From Mucilaginibacter sp. SMC90 (lineage in GTDB: Bacteria > Bacteroidota > Bacteroidia > Sphingobacteriales > Sphingobacteriaceae), in the NCBI RefSeq assembly GCF_022811725.1, contig NZ_CP094527.1, forward strand, positions 1,302,001 through 1,366,000: a DNA stretch of 64,000 nucleotides, read 5' to 3'. Position 1 is the stretch's first letter, and the number at the start of each line of letters is the position of its first letter. The position numbers and the translations under genes are program-made. Of the stretch, positions 23,755 to 32,980 are shown piece by piece. The notes beneath the pieces were generated by a model. It was not told where the DNA came from and made no database searches. It saw nothing but the letters and a program-made list of their open reading frames with translations.

Positions 23755-24912
23755 ATGACCGCAGAAGAGTATACCGAGCTATATGAACGATACCTTGCAG
23801 GCAATGCTACGCCGCGGGAGGTTGAAAGCCTGCTTGCATATCAAGACAAATTTGACATTGCAAGATTTGATACCGGAGAGGGCATTGCTGACCAGGACGC
23901 GATCAAAGACCGCATTTACAGCCAAATAGTTAAACAGACTAATGTAGATGGGCAAAAATCAAACAGCAGGAGCTTTTGGTGGTCAATGGCGGCGTCATTG
24001 TTAATATTGGCTACTGCGGGGATAGTTTTCGTAAAAAAGCAACATTCAACAGTCCGTAAAGATGTAAGTGAAATAGCCGCCCACCATAAAAATATACTCC
24101 CGGGTACTAATAAAGCAATACTGATCCTGGGGAGCGGCGAAACCATCGATTTACATGCGATAGCAAACGGCCAGATAGCCAGGGCGGGCAATGTGAGGGT
24201 GAAAAAATTAAAGGATGGCCAACTGGCATATGATAGAGAGCTATCGGCAGAAAATGATGATCGGGTGGTATCTTTCAATACCATTGTTATCCCAAAAGGA
24301 GGGCAATATGAGGTAACCCTGCCCGACGGTACATCAGTGTGGCTTAATTCAGCATCATCATTAAAATATCCAACCGTATTTACGGGTAAGGAAAGACATG
24401 TGGAGCTAACCGGTGAAGCCTATTTTGAAGTAGCCAAGAATAAGGCCAGGCCATTCACGGTTTCTGCCGGGAAAACCGATGTGAAAGTATTAGGCACACA
24501 TTTCAACATTACGGCTTATCAGGATGACCCGGTATCAAAAACAACCTTGCTTGAAGGTGCTGTAGTGTTGAGCCGCGGTAAGCAGCAAGTTGAAATGGTT
24601 CCCGGCCAGCAGGCTGTAACCCAAAATGGCGATGGTGGGGCAATCCGGCTAAAAACGGTAAATGTGGAAGATGCTATAGCCTGGAAAAAAGGCTACTTCT
24701 CGTTCAGAAAAGAAAATATCGGGAGCGCCATGCGCAAAATAGCACGCTGGTATGATGTAGACGTTGAATACGAGGGTAAAATGAGCCACAAAGTACTGGG
24801 CGGCACGGTATCACGCACCCAGAATATTGATGAAATATTGGCTTATCTTGAATTGACAGGCATAGCCCGATTTGAACTTAAAGAAAGGAGGATCATTGTA
24901 AAAGGAAATTAA
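23755..24912 (+). CDS. FecR-family anti-sigma factor of PUL 1
   Basis: Inner-membrane regulator of 385 residues. The N-terminal cytoplasmic sigma-binding region (about 1-70) contains LYERYLAGNATPREVESLL. One membrane segment, WWSMAASLLILATAGIVFV, lies at about 75-93. The periplasmic FecR domain follows (TIVIPKGGQYEVTLPDGTSVWLNSASSLKYP, then ELTGEAYFEVAKN and LGTHFNI), with a DUF4974 domain at the end (FSFRKENIGSAMRKIARWYDVDVEY). In this system the STN domain of the SusC partner signals through FecR to release the sigma factor. The stretch TATGGGAGGTTTCCCCG ahead of the gene may be part of an ECF-dependent promoter. Confidence 0.94.
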   Translation: MTAEEYTELYERYLAGNATPREVESLLAYQDKFDIARFDTGEGIADQDAIKDRIYSQIVKQTNVDGQKSNSRSFWWSMAASLLILATAGIVFVKKQHSTVRKDVSEIAAHHKNILPGTNKAILILGSGETIDLHAIANGQIARAGNVRVKKLKDGQLAYDRELSAENDDRVVSFNTIVIPKGGQYEVTLPDGTSVWLNSASSLKYPTVFTGKERHVELTGEAYFEVAKNKARPFTVSAGKTDVKVLGTHFNITAYQDDPVSKTTLLEGAVVLSRGKQQVEMVPGQQAVTQNGDGGAIRLKTVNVEDAIAWKKGYFSFRKENIGSAMRKIARWYDVDVEYEGKMSHKVLGGTVSRTQNIDEILAYLELTGIARFELKERRIIVKGN

Positions 24913-24938
24913 CCCACCCTTGTATAATATCCTAAGTT

Positions 24939-24971
24939 AAGTCAAGGAACGTCGTTACCGTTCCCTGACTT
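24939..24971 (+). promoter_or_regulatory. Hairpin between fecR and susC (PUL 1)
   Basis: A 13-base stem with one wobble, AAGTCAAGGAACG (24939-24951) with CGTTCCCTGACTT (24959-24971). There is no T run, so it is more likely an mRNA-stabilising or partial-termination element separating low regulator from high receptor expression. Confidence 0.55.
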
Positions 24972-25044
24972 CTCAGCAAGAGGTGCTGATTAGGTCAAAA
25001 ACAATTCTCTTCAAAGAATCAATTATTTACTAACCTACATCCAA

Positions 25045-28000
25045 ATGTATAAAAATTCTACTAAAGATTTTTGTGGGATATGGCCCCGCATTAACCCTAA
25101 TTTGCTGTTGAAGATGAAGCTGACATTTGCTATTTGTCTTATTGCATTTATGCAGGTTTCGGCGTCGAGCCTTGCTCAAAAAATAACGCTGAATGTTAAA
25201 AACCTGCCTTTTGATAAGTTGCTGGATAACCTTGAGCAACAAAGCGGCTATCATTTTCTGTATGATGATGAGTTGTTGAGCGAAGCAAAACCGGTGACAC
25301 TTAATATCAAAGATGTCACGATAACCGATGTACTGGCCAAATGCTTTGCAGGCCAGCCATTTGCTTACGTGCTTAAAAAGCGCAACGTTATAGTTACGCA
25401 AAATTATAAAACGGAAACACCGAAACCGGCGGCGGTACTTACCGTAACCGGCACCGTAACCGACGAAAAGGGAATTGCCCTGCCCGGCGCAACGGTTGCT
25501 GTAAAGGGCAAAAACATAGCTACCACAACCAATAACAACGGCAAATATGCATTGGCCAATGTAGATGTCGACTCAACACTGGTGTTCAGCTTTTTGGGAT
25601 ATAATACAAAGGAAGTACCCGTTCAAAGCCGGGCGCTCATTAACGTGAGTTTAACTCCTAAAGAAAACAGCCTGAACGATGTTATAGTTGTAGGTTATGG
25701 CACCCAGAAAAAAGGGACTATTACCGGTTCTGTAGCTGCGGTAAAGTCGGCCGAGATTACTGTTGCACCTTTAGCCAGTACCATCAATACGCTTGCCGGA
25801 CGTTTGCCTGGTTTGGTGTCCCAGCAATCAAGCGGCCAACCAGGTGCCGATCAGGCCAACATCAGCATCAGAGGCTTTGGGCAGGCGTTATGGATTGTTG
25901 ACGGCGTAGAATCAGATTTCAACAATATCGATCCTAACCAGATCGAAACCATCAGTATCCTGAAAGATGGTTCGGCATCTATTTATGGTGCCCGGGCGGG
26001 TAATGGTGTTGTGCTTGTAACTACCAAGCGGGGCAAAGAGGGTAAACCGAATATTACCCTGAACTCGTCATACACCTTGCAGGGAAATACAGCAATGGCC
26101 GATCCTGTTAATGCCGGGCAATATGCCGAGATAACAAACCTTTTTTATACCAACCAGGGCAAGCCTGCGCCTTATACGCAGGACCAGGTTCAGAAATTTT
26201 ATAACGGCGGCGACCCTGCTTACCCCAATACCGATTGGAAAAAAATTGCAGCCCGCACATGGGCTCCGCAAACGCAGCAAAACTTGTCGGTTCGCGGCGG
26301 CTCGGAGCAAATTAAATATTTTGGCTTTTTCGGGTACCTGAACCAGGACCCTATGTGGCGCAATAATGGTGGTGGTTACAATCGCTACAATCTGCAATCA
26401 AACCTTGATGCCAAGATCAATAATGACCTGTCTATCCAGCTTAACCTTTCATCGGTTAATGAAATGATATCGCAGCCGGTGCGCGGGCAAGGTGCCGGTA
26501 TCAACACACTTTGGCAGGATTTATGGAACTCCTTGCCAATTTACCCTGCAACGCTGCCCGATCCAACTAAATACTCATACGCCAACGGACAAGGGGTTGG
26601 CAGCATTTCCCTGGTATCTGACGAAAATATAGCAGGTTACGACAGGGTAAACAGACAAAACCTGAAAGGCACATTTATAGCCGATTACAAAATCCGTGCT
26701 GTTCCTGGTTTAAGCGCAAAGGCTTTTATCAATTACGATAAAACTTACGCTACCGATAAAAACTTCTCTAAGCCGTATAGTTTTTACACGTACGATTACG
26801 GCACACAGGCGTATACCCTTGCCGGCTCGCTGGGTACCGCAGCTAAATTAATTTATGACGAAACGCAAACGAGGAACATCAACGGTCAGTTATCATTAAA
26901 CTATGATCATCTCTTTGGCCCGGATCATCATATTACCGCACTTGCATTGTATGAGGCAATTGATAACAGCTTTAATGAGGTAATAGCCGGCCGGGATAAT
27001 TTTTTGACGCCTGCTATTGAAGACCTTTATGCCGGGGCTGTTCAAACCAGCCAGGCAGACAGCCACACAACCCAAACCGGACGTGCCAGTTATGTTGGCC
27101 GTTTAAACTATTCATACAAAGACAAATATTTGATCGAATCTACTTTCCGTGCTGATGCATCAGCTAAATTTCCGCCCGAAAAACGCTGGGGCTATTTTCC
27201 AAGTGTTTCATTAGGCTGGCGTTTGGACCAGGAAAGCTTTATTAAAAAAGTAAGCGCCATTGATGAACTGAAACTGCGAGCAAGCTATGGCACTTCGGGT
27301 ATAGATGCCGTGCTCGATTTTCAATATTTAACGGGTTACAAATTTAACGGGCAATGGCTTATAGGCAATGGTACGCAGGTGGGTATCCAATCAACCGGCT
27401 TGGCCAATCCCAATCTTACCTGGGAAAAAGTAAAGATCTATAACCTTGGTTTTGATTATTCTTTCTTCAACAGGAAACTGTTTGGAACTGTAGATGCTTT
27501 TTACCGTACACTTACCGGTATTCCTGCTACCCGCATTTTTACGTTGCCAAGTACCTTTGGTGCAGCGCTTCCGCCGGAGAACATAAACAGCCAAAATAAT
27601 CGTGGTTTTGAATTCAGCGTAGGCACAAGCGGCAACATTGGCCAGCTAAATTACCAGGTAACGGCAAATATTTCATGGTCGCGTGCAAAGTGGAATCATT
27701 TCGAAGAACCTGCATACACAGATGCTGATCAGGCAAGGCTAAATCAACTATCGGGCCGCTGGATGGATATCACTTACGGATATATCTCAGATGGTTTGTT
27801 CACCAGCCAGCAGCAGATAGATAATTTAAAATTTGATTATCCCGGCGGAAATGCCGCATTACGGCCGGGAGATATCCGCTATGTTGATATTAACGGTGAT
27901 GGTAAGCTCGATTACCGCGATCAAAAACAGATTGGCACAGGCACCGTGCCCGACTGGATGACCGGTGCTACCATTAACCTGAAATACAAAAACTTCGATC

Positions 28001-28416
28001 TGCAATCATTACTGCAGGGGGCTTTCAATTATTACAGTATGATCAGTCTTCAGCATGGCGGTATCAATTACTCGCAAACATATTATCAAAATATGTGGAC
28101 AGAGCAAAATAATTCGGCTAACGCTTTTGTGCCGCGTATTTCGGGGGCTTCTGCAAATAGTTTGCAATCAGATCATTTCTTTAAAAAAGCAAGCTATTTG
28201 AGGTTGAAAACCTTTGCCATAGGCTATAATTTCCCTAAAAATCTATTGCGCAAGGCTGGTGTACAAAACCTGCGGTTTTACCTGGCTGGTACCAATTTGC
28301 TAACCATTAATCCGCTTAGTAAATATGATGTCGATCCGGAAGCACCTTCAGGGCAGGCAGGCTATTACTACCCGCAGCAAAGAACAGTTTCGGTTGGGTT
28401 GAATGTATCATTATAA
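25045..28416 (+). CDS. SusC/RagA TonB-linked outer-membrane receptor with STN domain (PUL 1)
   Basis: A 1123-residue glycan-import barrel. The N-terminal export signal is long (hydrophobic core LTFAICLIAFMQVSASSLAQ). The STN signalling domain is at about 45-115 (ITLNVKNLPFDKLLDNLEQQSGYHFLYDDELL), CarboxypepD_reg-like at about 130-205 (VTGTVTDEKGIALPGATVAVKG), and the plug from about 210 (DVIVVGYGTQKKGTITGSVAAV; ISILKDGSASIYGARAGNGVVLVTTKRG). The barrel ends in a C-terminal hydrophobic strand (RTVSVGLNVSL). The STN domain marks it as a transducer working with FecR and the FecI-type sigma. susD follows after 12 bases. Confidence 0.95.
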   Translation: MYKNSTKDFCGIWPRINPNLLLKMKLTFAICLIAFMQVSASSLAQKITLNVKNLPFDKLLDNLEQQSGYHFLYDDELLSEAKPVTLNIKDVTITDVLAKCFAGQPFAYVLKKRNVIVTQNYKTETPKPAAVLTVTGTVTDEKGIALPGATVAVKGKNIATTTNNNGKYALANVDVDSTLVFSFLGYNTKEVPVQSRALINVSLTPKENSLNDVIVVGYGTQKKGTITGSVAAVKSAEITVAPLASTINTLAGRLPGLVSQQSSGQPGADQANISIRGFGQALWIVDGVESDFNNIDPNQIETISILKDGSASIYGARAGNGVVLVTTKRGKEGKPNITLNSSYTLQGNTAMADPVNAGQYAEITNLFYTNQGKPAPYTQDQVQKFYNGGDPAYPNTDWKKIAARTWAPQTQQNLSVRGGSEQIKYFGFFGYLNQDPMWRNNGGGYNRYNLQSNLDAKINNDLSIQLNLSSVNEMISQPVRGQGAGINTLWQDLWNSLPIYPATLPDPTKYSYANGQGVGSISLVSDENIAGYDRVNRQNLKGTFIADYKIRAVPGLSAKAFINYDKTYATDKNFSKPYSFYTYDYGTQAYTLAGSLGTAAKLIYDETQTRNINGQLSLNYDHLFGPDHHITALALYEAIDNSFNEVIAGRDNFLTPAIEDLYAGAVQTSQADSHTTQTGRASYVGRLNYSYKDKYLIESTFRADASAKFPPEKRWGYFPSVSLGWRLDQESFIKKVSAIDELKLRASYGTSGIDAVLDFQYLTGYKFNGQWLIGNGTQVGIQSTGLANPNLTWEKVKIYNLGFDYSFFNRKLFGTVDAFYRTLTGIPATRIFTLPSTFGAALPPENINSQNNRGFEFSVGTSGNIGQLNYQVTANISWSRAKWNHFEEPAYTDADQARLNQLSGRWMDITYGYISDGLFTSQQQIDNLKFDYPGGNAALRPGDIRYVDINGDGKLDYRDQKQIGTGTVPDWMTGATINLKYKNFDLQSLLQGAFNYYSMISLQHGGINYSQTYYQNMWTEQNNSANAFVPRISGASANSLQSDHFFKKASYLRLKTFAIGYNFPKNLLRKAGVQNLRFYLAGTNLLTINPLSKYDVDPEAPSGQAGYYYPQQRTVSVGLNVSL

Positions 28417-28428
28417 TTTGAAGAGATC

Positions 28429-30228
28429 ATGAAAAAAATTATATCATTAATTGTTTTATTATGCACAGTTGCATGCTTTTCATGCAATAAAGACGTATTG
28501 AACAAACAACCGCTCAGTATTATTTCAGATGCCAACGTTTTTAAAGATCCGGCGCTTATTAACGCTTATCTAACGCAGGTATACTACGATATGCCTTTCC
28601 TTGGGAATGATTGCAATGCAAGCGGCCCTGTTGATGGTGACGGTGGCTGGCATGCTTTCGATATAAACGATGTTTCGGATGAGAGTTTTCCGCAATTCAG
28701 GGATTGGAACCCGAGTAATGCCTTTACTTACAAATACGGAAACTTAAACATAACCGGGGGCCTGCTGGATTGGTGGGGGTATAACACGGTACGGGAAATC
28801 AATCAGTTTCTTGAAAAACTACCCTCATCGCCACTACCGGCAGATGAGGTAAAGGCCAAATTGGCCGAAGCGAGGTTTTTAAGGGCTTTTTGTTATTTTG
28901 CTATGGTTAAGCGCTATGGCGGTGTTCCCCTGATCACCCAAGTGCAAAACGCTACTGATCCGCATGATACGCTTTATCCAAAACGGGCAACCGAACAAGC
29001 CGTTTATGATTTTATTATTGCTGAGGCCGATGCCGCCGCCGCAGATTTGCCGGAAGTATTAACTATCGACAATATAGGCAGGCCATGCAAGTATGCTGCC
29101 CTTGCGTTGAAAAGCCGTGCTGCCCTGTATGCGGGTAGTATTGCTCAATTTGGTACGGTTCAGGCTAATGGTGTTACAGGTATCCCGGCGTCTGCCGCTA
29201 AACAATATTACCAGGCATCATATGATGCATCGCAGGCTATTATTAAAAGCGGGAAATATGCCCTCTATACTGCAGATGCTAATAAAACTACCAATTTTCG
29301 CAACATTTTCCTGGTGAAGAACAACAGCGAGGTGATTTTTGCCAAGCGGCACGATAATGTTAACCAGGCAACCGGCGGGAATGGCTGGGGTGTTGATTTT
29401 TTCAATTGCCCAAGGCCACAGGCCTGGAGCCGGGGTTTGTACGAACAGGCTTATCTTGAGTTAGCCGAATCGTTTGAGCACATTGACGGCACACCGGGTA
29501 CATTAGACCGTTCGGCTGTGCAGAAAAACCTGGTGACTACCGATGAGCTTTGGGCTAACAAAGATCCTCGTTTCTTTGCCACTTTCTATACGCAAAATAC
29601 CAGCTGGAAGGGTGGTAAGCTGGATTTCCATGCAGGGATCCGCTTGCCTGACGGAACAATCAAAACGGACGGCGCTTACAACGGAATTGCCGCTACGGGC
29701 GATCAGGATTATCAGGGTACCGGTATAGGCGTTTTAAAATACCTTGACGAAAGCCATGATAACATGGCCGGGGCAAACAGCGGCTGGGCTACCTCGGCAC
29801 AGGACTGGTTGATATTCCGTTATGCGGAGATTCTGCTGAATAATGCCGAAGCTGCCTATGAACTTGGAAATTCAGGCGACGCTTTGACATCGATTAACCA
29901 GGTCAGGAGCCGTGCGGGTATCGCTGCCCTTGCTGCTGTAGACAGGGACAAAATTCATCATGAGCGTAAAGTAGAACTGGCCTTTGAAGGTCAGCGTTAT
30001 TGGGATGTGAGGAGATGGCACACTGCTGTCGCCGATCTGTCTATACGCTGGTCGGGCATCCGTTACATACTGGACGCTGCTTCGGGTAAATACCAGATAC
30101 AGATCATTAATAATGTGGATGGTACATCGAATATCCCGCAGTTTCGCCAGGAAAATTATTATTTACCGATTACCAATGCCAGAACATCTAACAACCCCAA
30201 TTTGGTTGAAAATCCTGGTTATAAATAA
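28429..30228 (+). CDS. SusD/RagB glycan-binding lipoprotein (PUL 1)
   Basis: A 599-residue surface lipoprotein with a type II signal and lipobox ending ACFSC, followed by Asn-Lys. SusD features: LAEARFLRAFCYFAMVKRYGGVPLITQVQ near residue 145, DWLIFRYAEILLNNAEAAYELGN and INQVRSRAGI in the TPR half, then ERKVELAFEGQRYWDVRRW and an ending of the usual type (NNPNLVENPGYK). It caps the SusC barrel and delivers glycan. Ninety-three bases separate it from the first GH99-like gene. Confidence 0.95.
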   Translation: MKKIISLIVLLCTVACFSCNKDVLNKQPLSIISDANVFKDPALINAYLTQVYYDMPFLGNDCNASGPVDGDGGWHAFDINDVSDESFPQFRDWNPSNAFTYKYGNLNITGGLLDWWGYNTVREINQFLEKLPSSPLPADEVKAKLAEARFLRAFCYFAMVKRYGGVPLITQVQNATDPHDTLYPKRATEQAVYDFIIAEADAAAADLPEVLTIDNIGRPCKYAALALKSRAALYAGSIAQFGTVQANGVTGIPASAAKQYYQASYDASQAIIKSGKYALYTADANKTTNFRNIFLVKNNSEVIFAKRHDNVNQATGGNGWGVDFFNCPRPQAWSRGLYEQAYLELAESFEHIDGTPGTLDRSAVQKNLVTTDELWANKDPRFFATFYTQNTSWKGGKLDFHAGIRLPDGTIKTDGAYNGIAATGDQDYQGTGIGVLKYLDESHDNMAGANSGWATSAQDWLIFRYAEILLNNAEAAYELGNSGDALTSINQVRSRAGIAALAAVDRDKIHHERKVELAFEGQRYWDVRRWHTAVADLSIRWSGIRYILDAASGKYQIQIINNVDGTSNIPQFRQENYYLPITNARTSNNPNLVENPGYK

Positions 30229-30321
30229 ATGCATGCCATTACGGGAGATAGCCGGGTGTTATCTTCTGTAATGTTATTTAGTAACTATAATTCCCAAATA
30301 CTGAACTGATAAAGCATCACC

Positions 30322-31515
30322 ATGAAAAAATACAGGATTATACTATTGATCTTACTACAACTACCGGCGCTGTTTTTGGCAGGCCATGCGCAGTCGGCCG
30401 GTAATAAATATGATATTGCCGCTTTCTATTGGCCCGGTTATCATCCCGACGCGCGTTTCAAGGATATAGGGGTTTTTCCCGACGGTAAAGGAGAGTGGGA
30501 AGCCATATATAAAGCAAAGCCCAAATTTTCGGGCCATTACGAGCCCGAAGTACCGCTTTGGGGGTATGAGGATGAATCAAAGCCCGATGCTATGGAAAAA
30601 AAGATAGCCACAGCCACTAAGTATGGGGTGAATGTATTCATTTTCGATTGGTACTGGTATGACAATAAGCCATTCCTGGAGGACGCATTGGACAAGGGTT
30701 TTCTTAAAGCACGGAATAATACAGATATGCGTTTTTGCCTGATGTGGGCTAACCATGATCATAACTCATACCTCGACCCGGCCAATCCCGACAAAAGCAA
30801 GATATATTGGAAAGGCGGTGTTGACCGCAAGATTTTTGAAGGCATGGTTAAACATATCATCGATGATTATTTCAAAAAAGAAAATTATTATAAAATAGAT
30901 GGCGAGCCGGTGTTTAGTATTTATGAGCTTTCAACTTTTATTAACGGCATTGGTGGTACTAAGGAAGCCAAAGAAGCGCTTGATTATTTCAGGGCCGAAA
31001 CGATAAAAGCCGGTTTCCCGGGATTGCACTTACAAGCCATTCTTTGGGGCAATATCCCATCTGCATTAAACGATGTTCCGGGCGATAAATCACAAACCCA
31101 AAGCAGCACACTTGATTATTTTGGATTTAAAAGCATGACCAATTACCAATGGGTACATTTTGTAACGCCGGGTGACAACTACATAGACTGGGGCAAAAAA
31201 GCCATCGAAAAATGGGCCGAATGGGATAAAACATTCAATATTCCGTATTGCCCGCAGGTATCCATAGGTTGGGATAACAACCCCCGCTTTCCTACAACCA
31301 CGCAGCCAATGGTTAAGCAAACTAACCCGCACGACTTTCAGCTGTACTTGCAAAAAGCAAAAAACTATGTGGATAGTCACCCTAACCAGCCAAAACTAAT
31401 CACAATTAACGCCTGGAACGAATGGGCCGAAGGTAGTATGCTTGAGCCGGAGAAAAAATTTGGTTATGGCTATCTTGAGGCTGTCCGGAATGTATTCCTG
31501 TCACAAAAAAAATAG
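30322..31515 (+). CDS. GH99-like (WbsX family) secreted protein, copy 1
   Basis: 397 residues with a signal peptide (MKKYRIILLILLQLPALFLAGHAQ). WbsX/GH99-like pattern: YDIAAFYWPGYHPD (30-43), GVNVFIFDWYWYDNKPFLEDAL (102-123), MRFCLMWANHDHNSY (136-150) and ITINAWNEWAEGSMLEP near 360. GH99 members are endo-acting retaining alpha-mannosidases. WbsX-like proteins were first met in O-antigen clusters and most have no known activity, so only a glycan-active TIM barrel can be claimed. The stop is followed without a gap by copy 2. Confidence 0.88.
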   Translation: MKKYRIILLILLQLPALFLAGHAQSAGNKYDIAAFYWPGYHPDARFKDIGVFPDGKGEWEAIYKAKPKFSGHYEPEVPLWGYEDESKPDAMEKKIATATKYGVNVFIFDWYWYDNKPFLEDALDKGFLKARNNTDMRFCLMWANHDHNSYLDPANPDKSKIYWKGGVDRKIFEGMVKHIIDDYFKKENYYKIDGEPVFSIYELSTFINGIGGTKEAKEALDYFRAETIKAGFPGLHLQAILWGNIPSALNDVPGDKSQTQSSTLDYFGFKSMTNYQWVHFVTPGDNYIDWGKKAIEKWAEWDKTFNIPYCPQVSIGWDNNPRFPTTTQPMVKQTNPHDFQLYLQKAKNYVDSHPNQPKLITINAWNEWAEGSMLEPEKKFGYGYLEAVRNVFLSQKK

Positions 31516-32718
31516 ATGATAATGATAAACCTTATAAAAGTTACTTTAATAACAGTATGCTGTGCTTTGTTTTTCTCCGCATCTTCAATCGCACAACAGA
31601 AAATTACTCCAAAACGGCATTATGACGTTGCCGCATTTTTGTATCCCGCTTATGCAGCGGGCGATCCGCGGTTGCGCCCATTCTGGCCCTCTGGCATTGG
31701 TGAATGGGAAACGGTGACCAACATGCAGGATAGGAACCCCGGCCATTACTGGAACCGGAAACCGGTTTGGGGTACCATTAATGAGGCAGACCCGGCAGTG
31801 ATGTCTATGGAGATAGACCAGGCCGTTAACCACGGCGTTAATGTTTTTATTTTTGATTGGTATTGGTATGATGGCAGGCCATTCATGGAAACCACGCTTG
31901 ACAGCGGTTTTTTAAAAGCAGGGAATGTAAACAAAATGAAATTTTACCTCATGTGGGCCAATCATGATGTAAATAACTATTGGGATACCCGCCTGTTTAA
32001 ATACCATGATGATAACATCATTTGGCAGGGAAGTGTATCCCGCGAAGAATTTGAAAAGATCTGTAAACGTAATATTGATAAGTATTTTAAATCACCTCAA
32101 TATTATAAGATCGACGGTAAGCCTGTGTTTATGATCTATGACCTGCCAAACCTGGTTAAGGGTTTGGGCGGCATTACACAGACGATAGATGCATTGAAAT
32201 GGTTCAGAAATGAAACTAAAAAGGCAGGGTTTCCGGGGCTTGATTTGCAGTTCACGATGTGGTCATCCAACTTTAATTTTAGCGGCTTCGATGCCGGTAA
32301 AAGTAAAAATCCGCAAAGCGACATGATCAAACAATTAGGTTTTACCAGTTCAACACACTACCAGTTTGCCCATTTTGTAAATGTCAATGACGATTATCTG
32401 AACATATTAGAAAATGTGAAGAAGGAGTGGGCTAAGATTGACGGTTCTTTTGATATCCCTTATTACCCGCATGTTAGTGTAGGCTGGGATAACAGCCCGC
32501 GCACGGGCAAGAGCGCTGTAGTGAGGAATAATACACCTGCAAATTTTGAAAAAGGCCTGAGAATGGCCAAAGGCTACATTGATGAACATCCCAAACAAAC
32601 GCCGCTCATCACCATTAACAGCTGGAATGAATGGACCGAAACAAGCTACCTGCAGCCGGATAACGTGTACGGTTATGGTTACCTGGATGCGGTGAAGAAG
32701 GTTTTTCTGGAACAATGA
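31516..32718 (+). CDS. GH99-like (WbsX family) secreted protein, copy 2
   Basis: 400 residues, clearly a paralogue of the preceding gene: YDVAAFLYPAYAAGDPRLRPFWPSG, GVNVFIFDWYWYDGRPFMETTL, KFYLMWANHDVNNYWD and ITINSWNEWTETSYLQP lie in the same order. The signal peptide is MIMINLIKVTLITVCCALFFSASSIAQ. The ATG directly follows the upstream TAG. The two differ in the surface loops near the active-site end, so they may cut different linkages of one glycan. The stop overlaps a 31-codon frame (ATGA). Confidence 0.87.
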   Translation: MIMINLIKVTLITVCCALFFSASSIAQQKITPKRHYDVAAFLYPAYAAGDPRLRPFWPSGIGEWETVTNMQDRNPGHYWNRKPVWGTINEADPAVMSMEIDQAVNHGVNVFIFDWYWYDGRPFMETTLDSGFLKAGNVNKMKFYLMWANHDVNNYWDTRLFKYHDDNIIWQGSVSREEFEKICKRNIDKYFKSPQYYKIDGKPVFMIYDLPNLVKGLGGITQTIDALKWFRNETKKAGFPGLDLQFTMWSSNFNFSGFDAGKSKNPQSDMIKQLGFTSSTHYQFAHFVNVNDDYLNILENVKKEWAKIDGSFDIPYYPHVSVGWDNSPRTGKSAVVRNNTPANFEKGLRMAKGYIDEHPKQTPLITINSWNEWTETSYLQPDNVYGYGYLDAVKKVFLEQ

Positions 32719-32810
32719 ACTTTCACCATGTAGTGGCTTTTAAACCGGAAAGTGTGGCTGAACTATTGAAACGAATAGTTGGGCAGGGAGTTATGGGCCT
32801 GTTAGTTTAA
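32715..32810 (+). other. Possible translationally coupled mini-ORF or gene remnant
   Basis: The ATG at 32715 overlaps the GH99-like stop (ATGA). The frame runs 31 codons (MNFHHVVAFKPESVAELLKR, then IVGQGVMGLLV) to TAA, and after that stop the same frame is open for 20 more codons. The residues look protein-like, but no family is recognised. Either a short coupled peptide or the decayed 5' end of a lost PUL gene. The rest of the 262-base gap before the rhamnosidase holds no other gene. Confidence 0.35.
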
Positions 32811-32980
32811 CATTTCGGCATCGCGTTTTCGGTAACACGTTTGACTGTACGTGCGGTATTTGGTAATGGATAGTGATACTATGTAATTGGATCAAAGATG
32901 ATTAAATAGAAACGCGAAAAAAAAACCATCATAATTATTGACAACCTTTAACTTCACTCGCAATAACAGTTAATCTTTTT

